From the NCBI RefSeq assembly GCF_017873765.1, contig NZ_JAGGKP010000001.1, forward strand, positions 1,116,001 through 1,180,000: 64,000 nt of DNA, written 5' to 3'. Of the stretch, positions 52,938 to 61,238 are shown piece by piece. The notes under the pieces were generated by a model. The model had not been told where the DNA came from. It made no database searches and saw only the letters and a list, made by a program, of their open reading frames with translations. Source of the DNA: Paenibacillus sediminis (lineage in GTDB: Bacteria; Bacillota; Bacilli; Paenibacillales; Paenibacillaceae). Each line of letters begins with the position of its first letter. Position 1 is the first letter of the stretch. The position numbers were made by a program, and so were the translations under genes.

Positions 52938-53028
52938 TGATATAATCAATATCATTATCATAGGCAGAAATATGCCCATTCTTACCTTATGAAACAGAGA
53001 GCAGACAATAAGTCTGCTCTCTGTTTTC
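52938..53028 (+). ncRNA. Candidate small RNA transcript with Fur-like box
   Basis: TATAAT at 52941-52946 sits inside an inverted repeat TGATAT-AATCA-ATATCA (52938-52954), followed by a further TTATCA, which resembles an iron-box-like operator. About 50-60 nt later comes a 14-bp perfect terminator stem. No open frame with a ribosome binding site fits between. No strong -35 was found: TTCCGT at 16 bp and TTGCTT at 20 bp are the best. The hairpin could alternatively terminate helD, which ends at 53090 on the other strand. Confidence 0.35.
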
Positions 53029-53030
53029 TT
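52993..53030. terminator. Strong terminator hairpin
   Basis: AACAGAGAGCAGAC and its exact complement make a 14-bp stem with a 5-nt AATAA loop. The plus-strand tail is TTCTTATT. The minus-strand tail is weaker (TTTCATAAGG), which favours plus-strand use. Confidence 0.85.
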
Positions 53031-53089
53031 ATTGAACTATCGCTCTCCATTAGTTGGACTCTTCCAAATTATACGATACTTTGCCTCAC

Positions 53090-55528
53090 TCACTCTAACT
53101 CATACAAGCTCGTATCCAGTTCCAATACATAGGGCGCCCATTCCCCTAGAGCGTAGAGTAGAAGCCGATGCATTGCGCGAGTACATGCCGTATAAAAGAG
53201 CTTGCGCTCGCTCTCCCGGCTGTATACTTGAGAAGAAGCGTCGTAGATCAGTACCGCATCGAATTCAACACCCTTAGCAAGATATGCAGGAATAACCATT
53301 ACTCCCTTCTCAAAGGTGAGCGTCTCCTTCGTAATGAGCCGTAGACCCTCACAACCCTTCGTCTTTAATGCTTCATAGGCCTCGTGGCTTTCGGCTGCGG
53401 TTTTCGTAATGACGGCGATAGAGTCGAAGCCCTCGGCCTTAAGCTGCGTGATATCCTTTATTATTCTCGTCGCCCGCTCTTCACCGCTGCCCACCTTCAA
53501 TAGGAGAGGCTTTCTACCGCTCCTATTGAAAGGTACGATTTCCTCTCCACCATGCAGTAACAACTTTGTAAACTCTACAATCTCGCGGGTTGAACGATAA
53601 CTGCGGACAAGACGTATTAGGCTCGTTTCGTCTTCGCCATAAAGCCGAAGTAATGGCGAATCCGCCTCGTGCAGATTCGTTGCTTGTGCGAAGATCGCCT
53701 GGCTGAAATCACCGAGCACCGTCATACGGGCACGAGGAAACAGCTTTTTAAGAAACGCATATTGAAACGGTGAATAATCCTGTCCCTCATCGACGAATAT
53801 ATGCCGGACCTCCGTGTTCGTACGAGCACCTTCGACGAGTTCCTTTAAATACAGAAATGGGGTCGCATCCTCATAAAACAGTTCGTGCCGATTTAACTTC
53901 TCCCTCGTTAGCATGCAGATTTCTCGCCATGATTCAGGCAATTCAGTCTCGTTGGTCATTTTCCGATAAGGTGCATCGTCTTCAAACAACTGATGGTATA
54001 GCCCAATCACATCTATGAACATTAACTTCTTCACGTCCCGCTTCAGCGGTTTGAAATGTTCCTTCACGATGATCCGACGCAACAGTTCTTCTTCCTGCTC
54101 GACAAAGTCAAAGACATTCTCTTCTCCCTGCTCCTTCCCACGAAACTCGCCATAAGCTTCCACATACTGTTCGGTAAAATCAAAGACAGCCTCTTCTCGC
54201 CGGTACTTCTTGAGGAGCTCACTGTAGACAGCGGCATATTGATCGTTGTCGAGGTAATCAAGTTCATCTTGAACCCAGTAGGCCTCCTGCTCCTTGCGCT
54301 CCAGCAAATTAAGCTCTTTCAGTAACCAGTCCCGCAACAGAACAACGCGATTAGCCAGCCGGATGGAACTGTCATAACTGTAAAATTTCGATTTCATTTG
54401 CTCTGCGCTAATCAACTCGCGATCCCGAAAACTTATCCCGCGGAATAGCATGCCTTCCTTCCCCAGCCAAAGAGCATAGCATTGAAGAGCTTTCAGGAAA
54501 GCTTCCGAAGACTTATATTGAATCCCTTTCAGCCGTACTTCATATCCTTGTGTTGGTTTTGCAGTCAGCAGAAATTCCATCTGATCGAACGGATCCTCTA
54601 GACGCAAAGTTGACCCAAGCCAATACGAAAGATATTCCTGAAAGGTCGTCTGTTGCATGTTCTCCTCGCCTAGTTCTGGAAGGACTGTGGATACATAGCT
54701 GTTAAACATCGAATTGGGCGAGAAAAGAACGATCTGATCCGCCTTGAGACTATCACGGTATTTATACATCAGGTACGCTGCCCGTTGTAGCGCCGCGGAA
54801 GTCTTTCCGCTTCCGGCCGCTCCCTGCACAATGAGCATACGGCTCTTATCGTTACGAATGATGGCATTTTGCTCCTTTTGGATGGTCGCCACGATGCTCT
54901 TCATTTGTGCATCTGCTCCCTTGCCTAATACCTGCTGAAGCAATTCGTCGCCGATCGTTAAGCTCGTGTCGAACAAATTCTGGAGCTTACCATCGCGGAT
55001 CTGGTATTGCCGTTTCAACATCATCGCCCCATTGATTTGTCCGCCTGGTGTCTCATATGAGGCAGCCCCTGGGGAATAATCGTAGTACATGCTCGCAATT
55101 GGTGTTCTCCAGTCATACACCAGAAAGCCCATGCCGTCTTCATCGACGAAGGACGATACGCCGATATATATTTGTTCACTAGAGCTCAAGCCATCCTCTT
55201 GAAAATCGATGCGCCCGAAATAGGGTGACGGGAGCATCCGCTTCATGCTTTTCCATCGCTGCATCCGTTGCCTGTGACTGCGCTCACGTTCGGACAACAC
55301 CGCTTCTTGTTGCTTTATACTGTAGAATGTCTCTTCAAAGTCTTCGTCCGTGCTCGTATTGACCGTAACTTCCTCCCAAAATCGCTTACGAATATCCCGT
55401 ACCTGATCGCTTAGCCCGGTCACCTCTGGCTCCAACTCGGCAATTCTCGATAGCAATTTTTCCGTGATTAGATCTAACCGTTCCTGTTCGTGCTGCCAAT
55501 CCTTCGCATTTAACATCTTCCTGAACAC
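53090..55528 (-). CDS. helD: RNA polymerase recycling motor HelD
   Basis: This 812-residue UvrD-like superfamily-1 ATPase has Walker A at residues 234-243 (V-Q-G-A-A-G-S-G-K-T), Walker B H-I-F-V-D-E-G-Q-D-Y-S and motif IV L-V-R-S-Y-R-S-T-R. A charged coiled-coil arm at the N-terminus (residues 10-100) is the part that enters the RNA polymerase secondary channel in HelD. The C-terminal T-A-C-T-R-A-M-H-R-L-L is motif VI. HelD removes stalled polymerase from DNA using ATP. It is slightly longer than the B. subtilis protein and stands alone. Confidence 0.92.
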   Translation of the reverse strand: MFRKMLNAKDWQHEQERLDLITEKLLSRIAELEPEVTGLSDQVRDIRKRFWEEVTVNTSTDEDFEETFYSIKQQEAVLSERERSHRQRMQRWKSMKRMLPSPYFGRIDFQEDGLSSSEQIYIGVSSFVDEDGMGFLVYDWRTPIASMYYDYSPGAASYETPGGQINGAMMLKRQYQIRDGKLQNLFDTSLTIGDELLQQVLGKGADAQMKSIVATIQKEQNAIIRNDKSRMLIVQGAAGSGKTSAALQRAAYLMYKYRDSLKADQIVLFSPNSMFNSYVSTVLPELGEENMQQTTFQEYLSYWLGSTLRLEDPFDQMEFLLTAKPTQGYEVRLKGIQYKSSEAFLKALQCYALWLGKEGMLFRGISFRDRELISAEQMKSKFYSYDSSIRLANRVVLLRDWLLKELNLLERKEQEAYWVQDELDYLDNDQYAAVYSELLKKYRREEAVFDFTEQYVEAYGEFRGKEQGEENVFDFVEQEEELLRRIIVKEHFKPLKRDVKKLMFIDVIGLYHQLFEDDAPYRKMTNETELPESWREICMLTREKLNRHELFYEDATPFLYLKELVEGARTNTEVRHIFVDEGQDYSPFQYAFLKKLFPRARMTVLGDFSQAIFAQATNLHEADSPLLRLYGEDETSLIRLVRSYRSTREIVEFTKLLLHGGEEIVPFNRSGRKPLLLKVGSGEERATRIIKDITQLKAEGFDSIAVITKTAAESHEAYEALKTKGCEGLRLITKETLTFEKGVMVIPAYLAKGVEFDAVLIYDASSQVYSRESERKLFYTACTRAMHRLLLYALGEWAPYVLELDTSLYELE

Positions 55529-55562
55529 GCTCCTTTTTATTTAGTAAGGAGAATAAAAAAAT

Positions 55563-55719
55563 TTGACAAACCGTGATTCCATGTGATATTATTAAATTGT
55601 AGTTAAAATAGGTGATCTATATTTTTTTATTATTAATCACTCTGGATCACTAATCATATCATATTGTCTCTTTGTATGCAAATATAAAGCCCTTCCCTAT
55701 TCAGGTGAAGGGCTTTTTT
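55563..55719 (+). ncRNA. Candidate non-coding RNA: promoter plus terminator without a gene
   Basis: A near-consensus promoter, TTGACA (55563-55568), 18 bp, TATTAT (55587-55592), is followed about 95 bp later by a terminator: AAGCCCTTC pairs with GAAGGGCTT (55687-55715) and a run of six T. No open frame with a ribosome binding site lies in between. The predicted transcript is roughly 120 nt, divergent from helD. It could be a small RNA or the leader of something lost. Confidence 0.5.
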
Positions 55720-55876
55720 GAATTTAGCTATCGTTCCCTGTTAGCGTAATAACTAAAAAACGAGCCGATTAAATGAAATGATGGTTCAACGTCGCGGGGG
55801 TCAAAATATTCAAATTGAGACGATGACTAAAATCACGAAAACAAAAATGGAAAAGTTGCATCAAAATAAACATAAG

Positions 55877-55918
55877 AAACGCTGTTTATCTGAATTGGAT
55901 CAGATAAACAGCGTTTTT
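55877..55918 (+). terminator. Strong terminator without an obvious gene
   Basis: AAACGCTGTTTATCTG and its exact complement form a 16-bp stem with an 8-nt loop, then TTTTT. No supported gene ends here. The flanking 55720-55876 and 55919-56193 show no recognisable gene; a 69-codon frame crossing the hairpin has no ribosome binding site. Confidence 0.8.
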
Positions 55919-56193
55919 ATTGTCTTATGGTCCCTTTACAATACCGCACGAGGATTCGAAATATCTAAATCTCAGATAAGACAATAAACTAAAATTACTC
56001 CAATGAATGAAAGTATAGCCTTCCCCCATATATCAATTCCTCAGATTTAACATTACTTAACACTTTATTAGTGATTATGTTTGATTTGGTTTTTATTTAC
56101 AGCCCGATGTGTGATAGATTATTCCATTCGATAGTCTTTTTCTGATAGAATGAAAAGCACAAAATATCTATTACACAGGCGGGGGCAATCATA

Positions 56194-56952
56194 TTGGACT
56201 ATATAATTTTGGATATCGAATTTAACGGAAGGAAGTTTGCTAGTGAGTTACCGATGGAGGTGATAGAGATTGGTGCAGTTCGCTTAGATGCAAATCTGCA
56301 GTTGATCGATGGATTTTCATCATTAATCAAACCGATATATTTCTCAAAACTGAACACGTTTATTAAGAAGAAGACAGGAATACCTCAGGCAGCAATCGAT
56401 CAGGCTCCCAGGTTCCGTAAAGTGATAGCTGATTTTATGAACTGGCTGGATCGAAGCGAATCCTTCTTACTTGTCACCTGGGGCGGTGAAGATTTGAAGC
56501 GAATCGTATACGATACACGGATGCACCAGCTCGATGATTCATATTGGCTGGCAGCTAAATATTTTGATCTGCTGAAGGGTTACGTACGCTATAAAAACCT
56601 AACGAACGATGTCAGTGTAGAGACTGCCCTGCAAGATCTTGAAATAACACCTACAGGATCGGCACATCGGGCGTTAGACGACGCACGGATGACCGCTGAG
56701 GTATTTCGGGCTATTTATAACAAATTAGATTTTGAGCGTGTTCAGCAATATAAAGATGTGTACTCCAATGCGAAAGAACGCAGAATGGTGAAAAATGCGG
56801 TTCGAAGCATGTTAAAGCAAAAAATCGATCCAAAATGGGAACTCGTCGTCGAGCATTATCTTGCCGGTAAAATATCTCTTGAGGATCTGAGGAAGCTTGC
56901 TGAGCTAGAGGACTATTTTGAAGCCGAGGTATCAAAGGCGCAGATAGTCTAA
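56194..56952 (+). CDS. DEDDh-type 3'-5' exonuclease (KapD-like)
   Basis: This 252-residue nuclease of the DnaQ/ERI-1 group has the four acidic residues and histidine of DEDDh enzymes: D-I-E-F-N at the start, the middle region T-W-G-G-E-D-L-K-R, and H-R-A-L-D-D-A-R-M-T-A at about residue 158. The C-terminal 60 residues form a charged helical tail. This resembles KapD, an inhibitor of the KinA pathway in sporulation. It starts with TTG after a GGCGGGGG stretch, and a terminator follows. Confidence 0.85.
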   Translation: MDYIILDIEFNGRKFASELPMEVIEIGAVRLDANLQLIDGFSSLIKPIYFSKLNTFIKKKTGIPQAAIDQAPRFRKVIADFMNWLDRSESFLLVTWGGEDLKRIVYDTRMHQLDDSYWLAAKYFDLLKGYVRYKNLTNDVSVETALQDLEITPTGSAHRALDDARMTAEVFRAIYNKLDFERVQQYKDVYSNAKERRMVKNAVRSMLKQKIDPKWELVVEHYLAGKISLEDLRKLAELEDYFEAEVSKAQIV

Positions 56953-56959
56953 GGCCGGA

Positions 56960-56996
56960 GAGGTCAATCAAGTATTTATTTGGTTGACCTCTTTTT
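56960..56996. terminator. Bidirectional terminator after the exonuclease gene
   Basis: GAGGTCAA and TTGACCTC form an 8-bp stem, extendable by two pairs, with a T tract on the plus side. It separates the exonuclease gene from the convergent acetyltransferase gene. Confidence 0.8.
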
Positions 56997-57014
56997 CATA
57001 GACTTGAATACGAT

Positions 57015-57548
57015 CTAGACACCTTGAATTTCTTTGATGCTCTTACCTTCTAAAAATGCATGCCCCATTATAACTTTTTGAGCGGTTTCGAACCCATACT
57101 TCTGGTATACCTTTTCCACTTTTTCATTAATGGGAAGAACCCAAAGATTCTCTAATCCTCTATAGATTACTTCAGTTTGGATGAAGTAAATGAGTTCCCC
57201 TATTAACCCTTTACCTCTGAATGGTTCCAGTGTAGCTACACTTTCCATTCTTGCTTGTTTTCCATGTTCAAAAATACTCGCTGTGGAACACGCTACTCCA
57301 TTGTACCGAAGGAGATAGTGTGTGAAGGCGGGACTTTTATATTCGTTCTGAAAGGCTTTTTTTCTAACTTCTCCTCCGAACTCTTTTATACTGCATTCGA
57401 TAGCTAATGCTTCTTCAAAGTTATTTTCAGATACTTTTTCAATAGAAACACTTTCGTTTCTTTCTTTATGGATTAAGTTATTATTCCATAGTTGAATTGG
57501 GCTTATTAATTCCTCCATTATAAAACCACGTAATTTCAATTCATTCAT
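57015..57548 (-). CDS. GNAT-family N-acetyltransferase
   Basis: This 177-residue GNAT-fold protein has an N-terminal part that is poorly conserved. The catalytic half has A-R-M-E-S-V-A-T-L-E-P-F-R-G-K-G-L-I-G-E-L (acetyl-CoA loop) and V-Y-Q-K-Y-G-F-E-T-A. The frame stays open 15 codons upstream of the ATG at 57548, with family-like sequence (F-Y-I-Y-N-L-D-Q-Q-K-E) but no start codon. The 5' end may therefore be truncated or frameshifted. The substrate is unknown. Confidence 0.75.
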   Translation of the reverse strand: MNELKLRGFIMEELISPIQLWNNNLIHKERNESVSIEKVSENNFEEALAIECSIKEFGGEVRKKAFQNEYKSPAFTHYLLRYNGVACSTASIFEHGKQARMESVATLEPFRGKGLIGELIYFIQTEVIYRGLENLWVLPINEKVEKVYQKYGFETAQKVIMGHAFLEGKSIKEIQGV

Positions 57549-57623
57549 GAGTTCTTTTTGCTGATCTAAGTTGTATATGTAGAATCTAGGTACTAATCAC
57601 ACATTTCATGTCACCTCTACCTC

Positions 57624-57833
57624 TCATCTCATTTTTCGATTATAGATAGCTCTCGACCAGAAGAAGATGGCGTTACCTATGAGCAAAATTGTAAATTCCC
57701 ATCCGGTCTTACCTTTCGTAAAAAAGTCGAACAATGACCATACTAATAAGGCAATCGTATAGAACATAAAAGCATACTTTGCGGATTTCTCACTTTGATA
57801 TCTTTCCATTTCATCTGCTTTTCTGAATTTCAT
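57624..57833 (-). CDS. Small two-helix membrane protein paired with an HTH regulator
   Basis: This 69-residue protein has a charged N-terminus (K-F-R-K-A-D-E-M-E-R-Y-Q-S-E-K) and two hydrophobic helices (about residues 20-37 and 47-62) ending in basic R-A-I-Y-N-R-K-M-R. It overlaps the HTH gene by 4 bp and so is translated with it. Small HTH plus membrane-protein pairs of this kind are common in Bacillota; the function is unknown. Confidence 0.75.
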   Translation of the reverse strand: MKFRKADEMERYQSEKSAKYAFMFYTIALLVWSLFDFFTKGKTGWEFTILLIGNAIFFWSRAIYNRKMR

Positions 57834-58039
57834 TTCTCGTTCCTCCTAGGATTAAAAATAAACAGCTCATCGACGGTTACTTGCAGCAACGAGGCAATTT
57901 GAAAGGCTAATGCGAGACTGGGGTCATATTTGTTATTTTCAATCGCATTGATCGTTTGCCTGGATGCATTGCATGAATGAGCTAACTCCTCTTGGGACAG
58001 CCCCATCGTCTTTCTCAATTCTCGTATTCGATTTTCCAT
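57830..58039 (-). CDS. Small Cro/CI-type HTH transcriptional regulator
   Basis: This 69-residue protein is a single helix-turn-helix domain: I-R-E-L-R-K-T-M-G-L-S-Q-E-E-L-A, then S-R-Q-T-I-N-A-I-E-N-N-K-Y-D-P-S. It matches the YozG-like class of stand-alone XRE regulators. It has a near-consensus promoter (TTGACA at 58105-58110, 17 bp, TATGAT at 58082-58087, minus strand). Repeated TTTGACA half-sites overlap this promoter, suggesting autoregulation. It forms an operon with the small membrane protein. Confidence 0.88.
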   Translation of the reverse strand: MENRIRELRKTMGLSQEELAHSCNASRQTINAIENNKYDPSLALAFQIASLLQVTVDELFIFNPRRNEK

Positions 58040-58072
58040 ACTTCAGAACACAGCTCCAATATGTAAAAGATG

Positions 58073-58127
58073 TTTGACATGATCATAAGGCAAAATAAAA
58101 AGAATGTCAAATATATTTGACATTCTT
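58073..58127. promoter_or_regulatory. Promoter and operator region of the HTH gene, also a terminator for the ABC operon
   Basis: A perfect palindrome at 58100-58127 has 12-bp arms (AAGAATGTCAAA) around TATA. Its minus-strand arm supplies the -35 of the HTH promoter. A third TTTGACA copy lies at 58073-58079, near the expected transcription start. On the minus strand the palindrome is also followed by TTCTTTTTATTTT, so it can terminate the upstream ABC operon, which ends at 58159. Confidence 0.6.
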
Positions 58128-58158
58128 CCCCGAATCTATATTTGTTACCTGTGTTGTC

Positions 58159-58956
58159 TTATAATCCTAAAACCATCCGATCATCAGCCAATTTACGACC
58201 GCTGATCTGCTCAAATTCGCCGAGTAGCTGTTCTACGGTTAGATTCTTCTTCCGTTCTTCATTCACATCGAGTATGATACGCCCTTTATCCATCATAATA
58301 AGACGGTTACCGAGACGAATCGCTTGTTCCATGTTGTGGGTGACCATTAATGTGGTGAGCTTCATTTCTTGAACAATATCTTGGGTCAATTTCGTAATCA
58401 GTTCAGCCCTTGCCGGATCAAGCGCTGCCGTATGCTCATCAAGCAACAATATTTGGGGCCTAGTGAAGGTAGCCATCAGCAGGCTCAATGCTTGACGTTC
58501 GCCTCCTGATAGAAGCCCGACTTTCGCGCGGAGACGGTCTTCCAGACCGATGCCAAGACGATTCAGCTGTTCTCGGAACATACTCCGTTTTCGAGATGTC
58601 ACACCGATGCTTAATCCGCGGCGTTTGCCGCGAGCATATGCCATGGCAAGATTCTCTTCTATGGTCATATGAGGGGCAGTACCTGCCATTGGGTCCTGAA
58701 ACACTCGGCCAATCCACTGGCTTCGCTTAAACTCAGGCAACTGCTGAATATCTCGATGATCAATCCGTACTTCTCCTGTATCTGGCTTCATGACGCCCGA
58801 AATAATGTTCATAAGCGTAGATTTACCTGCACCGTTACTGCCGATAACTGTAATGAAGTCACCTGGTTTCATACTGAGCTGAACGTCCATCAGAGCTACT
58901 TTCTCATCGAACGTTCCTGGATTGAACAATTTTGATACGTTTCTGAGATCTAGCAT
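58159..58956 (-). CDS. ABC transporter ATPase of a TrpXYZ-like importer
   Basis: This 265-residue ATPase has Walker A G-S-N-G-A-G-K-S-T, signature L-L-S-G-G-E-R-Q-A-L-S-L, Walker B I-L-L-L-D-E-H-T-A-A-L-D-P and H-loop V-T-H-N-M-E-Q-A. It overlaps the permease stop by one base. It belongs to the importer class whose binding proteins are PF04392-type, such as the streptococcal TrpXYZ tryptophan system. Substrate identity is inference. Confidence 0.88.
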   Translation of the reverse strand: MLDLRNVSKLFNPGTFDEKVALMDVQLSMKPGDFITVIGSNGAGKSTLMNIISGVMKPDTGEVRIDHRDIQQLPEFKRSQWIGRVFQDPMAGTAPHMTIEENLAMAYARGKRRGLSIGVTSRKRSMFREQLNRLGIGLEDRLRAKVGLLSGGERQALSLLMATFTRPQILLLDEHTAALDPARAELITKLTQDIVQEMKLTTLMVTHNMEQAIRLGNRLIMMDKGRIILDVNEERKKNLTVEQLLGEFEQISGRKLADDRMVLGL

Positions 58957-59870
58957 CAGTAATCACCTCCAATGCTCTTCTTGCTTGCCAGCGTTGCTAA
59001 TTCAGCAGAACGTCTACGTGCAGCACTCTTCTGTTTGATTGAACGCTGTACCGACGGAAACACTAAAGCGATAATAACGATGACGGCCGTAATTAATTTC
59101 AGATCGGATGCCTCCATCCACTCTACGCGGAGTGCAAGTGCAACAACAATCCGGTACACGATTGAACCGAGCAACACTGCAAATGTCGCACGAAATACGG
59201 ATCCCGCCCCAAAAATAGCCTCGCCGATAATGACAGACGCAAGTCCGATAACAATCATGCCGACACCCATCGTAATATCGGCGAACCCAGATTGCTGAGC
59301 AATGAGCGCACCTGATAATGCGACAAGTCCGTTCGATATACTAATGCCAAGAATCGTCGTGTTATCCGTATTCGCGCCGAAACTGCGAATCATACGAGCG
59401 TTATCCCCTGTAGCTCTAAGAGAAAGACCTAAATCTGTATGCAAAAATAAATCAAGCAGCAGTTTAATGGCAATAACGACGAACGGCATAAGAACTAACG
59501 GAGAGATCGATGTGAACACAGTGTCTTCTCCATACACCGAGACGTTTGGTTTATCCAGTATCCGCATGTTAATGGAATAAAGAGCAATCATCATCAGAAT
59601 TCCTGATAACAATCCGTTAATTTTACCTTTCGTGTGCAATAGACCTGTACATGCGCCTGCTGCAAGACCGCCTGCAAAAGCTAATAAGCTGACGAGCCAA
59701 GGAGAATATCCATGTGAAATCATGACCGCCGCGATCGCTCCGCCTGTCGCAAAGCTTCCGTCAACGGTCAAATCAGGAAAATCCAAAATACGGAACGTGA
59801 TGTAAACGCCAAGTGCCATAATCGCATAAATGAGACCCAATTCTACCGCACCGATTAATGATGAAACCAT
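58956..59870 (-). CDS. ABC transporter permease of a TrpXYZ-like importer
   Basis: This 304-residue permease has about eight hydrophobic helices of the branched-chain/ribose type. It contains F-R-I-L-D-F-P-D-L-T-V-D-G-S-F-A-T-G-G-A, typical of this permease family, and S-L-R-A-T-G-D-N-A-R-M-I-R-S-F-G as the coupling loop. It is the middle gene of the operon, between the binding protein and the ATPase. Confidence 0.88.
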   Translation of the reverse strand: MVSSLIGAVELGLIYAIMALGVYITFRILDFPDLTVDGSFATGGAIAAVMISHGYSPWLVSLLAFAGGLAAGACTGLLHTKGKINGLLSGILMMIALYSINMRILDKPNVSVYGEDTVFTSISPLVLMPFVVIAIKLLLDLFLHTDLGLSLRATGDNARMIRSFGANTDNTTILGISISNGLVALSGALIAQQSGFADITMGVGMIVIGLASVIIGEAIFGAGSVFRATFAVLLGSIVYRIVVALALRVEWMEASDLKLITAVIVIIALVFPSVQRSIKQKSAARRRSAELATLASKKSIGGDY

Positions 59871-59943
59871 ATTTCTTCCCTCCTACATGAAAAAAAGAGA
59901 GGTACGACGACTATATGGCGGCGCCCACTCTAGAAGTTATGTT

Positions 59944-60993
59944 CTATTGAATTATGTTATTTGTCTGATCCTTGACTAGGCCTTTCATTGCGTCCGTTAC
60001 TTCAATCCCTTGCGCTGCAGCTGCTTTTAAATTAAGAATGAAGTCCAACTTCTCAGGAACAGTTACTTTCAAATCGCTAGGTTTCTTTCCGTTTTTCAAA
60101 ATTTCAACCGCCATCTGTCCTACTTGATAGCCATGGTCGTAGTATTTAAAACCGACTGTTGCAAAAGCTCCCTTCTCAACGGTGTCACGATCACTTGAGA
60201 AGAACGGGAGATGATTCTCATTCGCCACTTGAAGAATGGAGTCTACACCGCTTACAACGACGTTGTCTAACGTAATATATAAGGCATCCACACGACCCAC
60301 GAGCGATTGCGCAGCTTGCTTCACTTCAGAAGTGTTCGTAACAGCTGCTTTCACAAGCTTAATGCCGTGCTTGGATAGAGCTTCCTCAGCTTTGTTCGCC
60401 ATCACGACCGCGTTAGGTTCACCTTCGTTAATAACGAGTCCAACATTTTTAACGTTCGGGAAATTACTAGCGATAAAGTCCATCAATTCCGTAATTGCTT
60501 GTGGATTTGTATCTGATGCACCAGACACGTTGCCGCTTGGTTTATCTAACTTATCTACGATTTTCGCATCGAGCGGATCTGTTACCGCTGCGAACAAAAC
60601 GGGTCTATCCTTCACTTCTTGAACGACGGCTTGAGCCGATGGAGTTGCAATAGCTAGGACAAGATCACTCTTCTCGGAGGCAATCTTTTGAGCGATAGAT
60701 AAGTTGTTCGTGGAATCAGCTTGGGCGTTATTGTAATCGATCTTCAAGTTTTGTCCTTCAACAATACCTGCATCTTTAAGCGCCGCGATAAATCCTTCAC
60801 GAGTTGCATCGAGTGATGGATGCTCTACATACTGTGAAATCGCGATGGTGTACGTTTTTTGATCGGAGCTTGCAGATCCGCCTGTGTTAGCGCCTGATGC
60901 GCTTTCTGTCTTAGTATCATTCCCACAACCAGCCGCTGTGACTAATAGTGCTGACAAGACGATTGACAACCATAGCTTCTTCTTTTTCAACAT
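59944..60993 (-). CDS. ABC transporter substrate-binding lipoprotein (PF04392 type, TrpX-like)
   Basis: This 349-residue lipoprotein has signal peptide and lipobox V-T-A-A-G-C, with lipid cysteine at residue 23. The mature protein starts a periplasmic-binding fold with I-A-I-S-Q-Y-V-E-H-P-S-L-D-A-T-R-E-G and later V-L-F-A-A-V-T-D-P-L-D-A, which is the family signature. It is the first gene of the operon. No T-box or other riboswitch was recognised upstream, but repeated CTTTTAT motifs lie at 61061-61108. Confidence 0.9.
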   Translation of the reverse strand: MLKKKKLWLSIVLSALLVTAAGCGNDTKTESASGANTGGSASSDQKTYTIAISQYVEHPSLDATREGFIAALKDAGIVEGQNLKIDYNNAQADSTNNLSIAQKIASEKSDLVLAIATPSAQAVVQEVKDRPVLFAAVTDPLDAKIVDKLDKPSGNVSGASDTNPQAITELMDFIASNFPNVKNVGLVINEGEPNAVVMANKAEEALSKHGIKLVKAAVTNTSEVKQAAQSLVGRVDALYITLDNVVVSGVDSILQVANENHLPFFSSDRDTVEKGAFATVGFKYYDHGYQVGQMAVEILKNGKKPSDLKVTVPEKLDFILNLKAAAAQGIEVTDAMKGLVKDQTNNIIQ

Positions 60994-61060
60994 AAAGATA
61001 ACCCCTTCCTGAGTGTGAGTAACCTTCCTTTTCGATATGAAACAACAATACCCTTTATCG

Positions 61061-61108
61061 CTTTTATCCTTTTATGCTGTTTAACTTTTATTCTTTCACG
61101 GATAAAAG
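61061..61108. promoter_or_regulatory. Repeated CTTTTAT motif upstream of the TrpX-like gene
   Basis: CTTTTAT occurs at 61061-61067, 61069-61075 and 61085-61091, and inverted (ATAAAAG) at 61102-61108. The last two form an 8-bp inverted repeat. They lie 70-115 bp upstream of the lipoprotein start, in the leader or promoter, and may be a binding site for an unknown regulator. Confidence 0.35.
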
Positions 61109-61199
61109 TCTTAAAGCATAAATATTTGCGAATCATCCTGAAAAGGATTATTATTCCTATATTATATGGGCAGCTTGGTTTCCGTCAATGAAAAGAATA

Positions 61200-61222
61200 A
61201 AAAAAAACATCCAAGTTGGATG
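61200..61222 (-). terminator. Terminator of the SLH-GH18 gene
   Basis: On the minus strand, the CATCCAACTTGGATG stem is followed by about eight T residues. It lies 17 bp after the stop codon. Confidence 0.8.
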
Positions 61223-61238
61223 CACATAAATGAAATCA

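Noticed and set aside
55778..55987. 69-codon plus-strand frame
   Set aside because: It has no ribosome binding site and runs through a perfect 16-bp terminator stem, so it is unlikely to be translated as such.
60994..61238. T-box or other riboswitch upstream of the TrpX-like gene
   Set aside because: No T-box core (AGGGTGGNACCGCG-like) or familiar riboswitch core was found; only the CTTTTAT repeats stand out.
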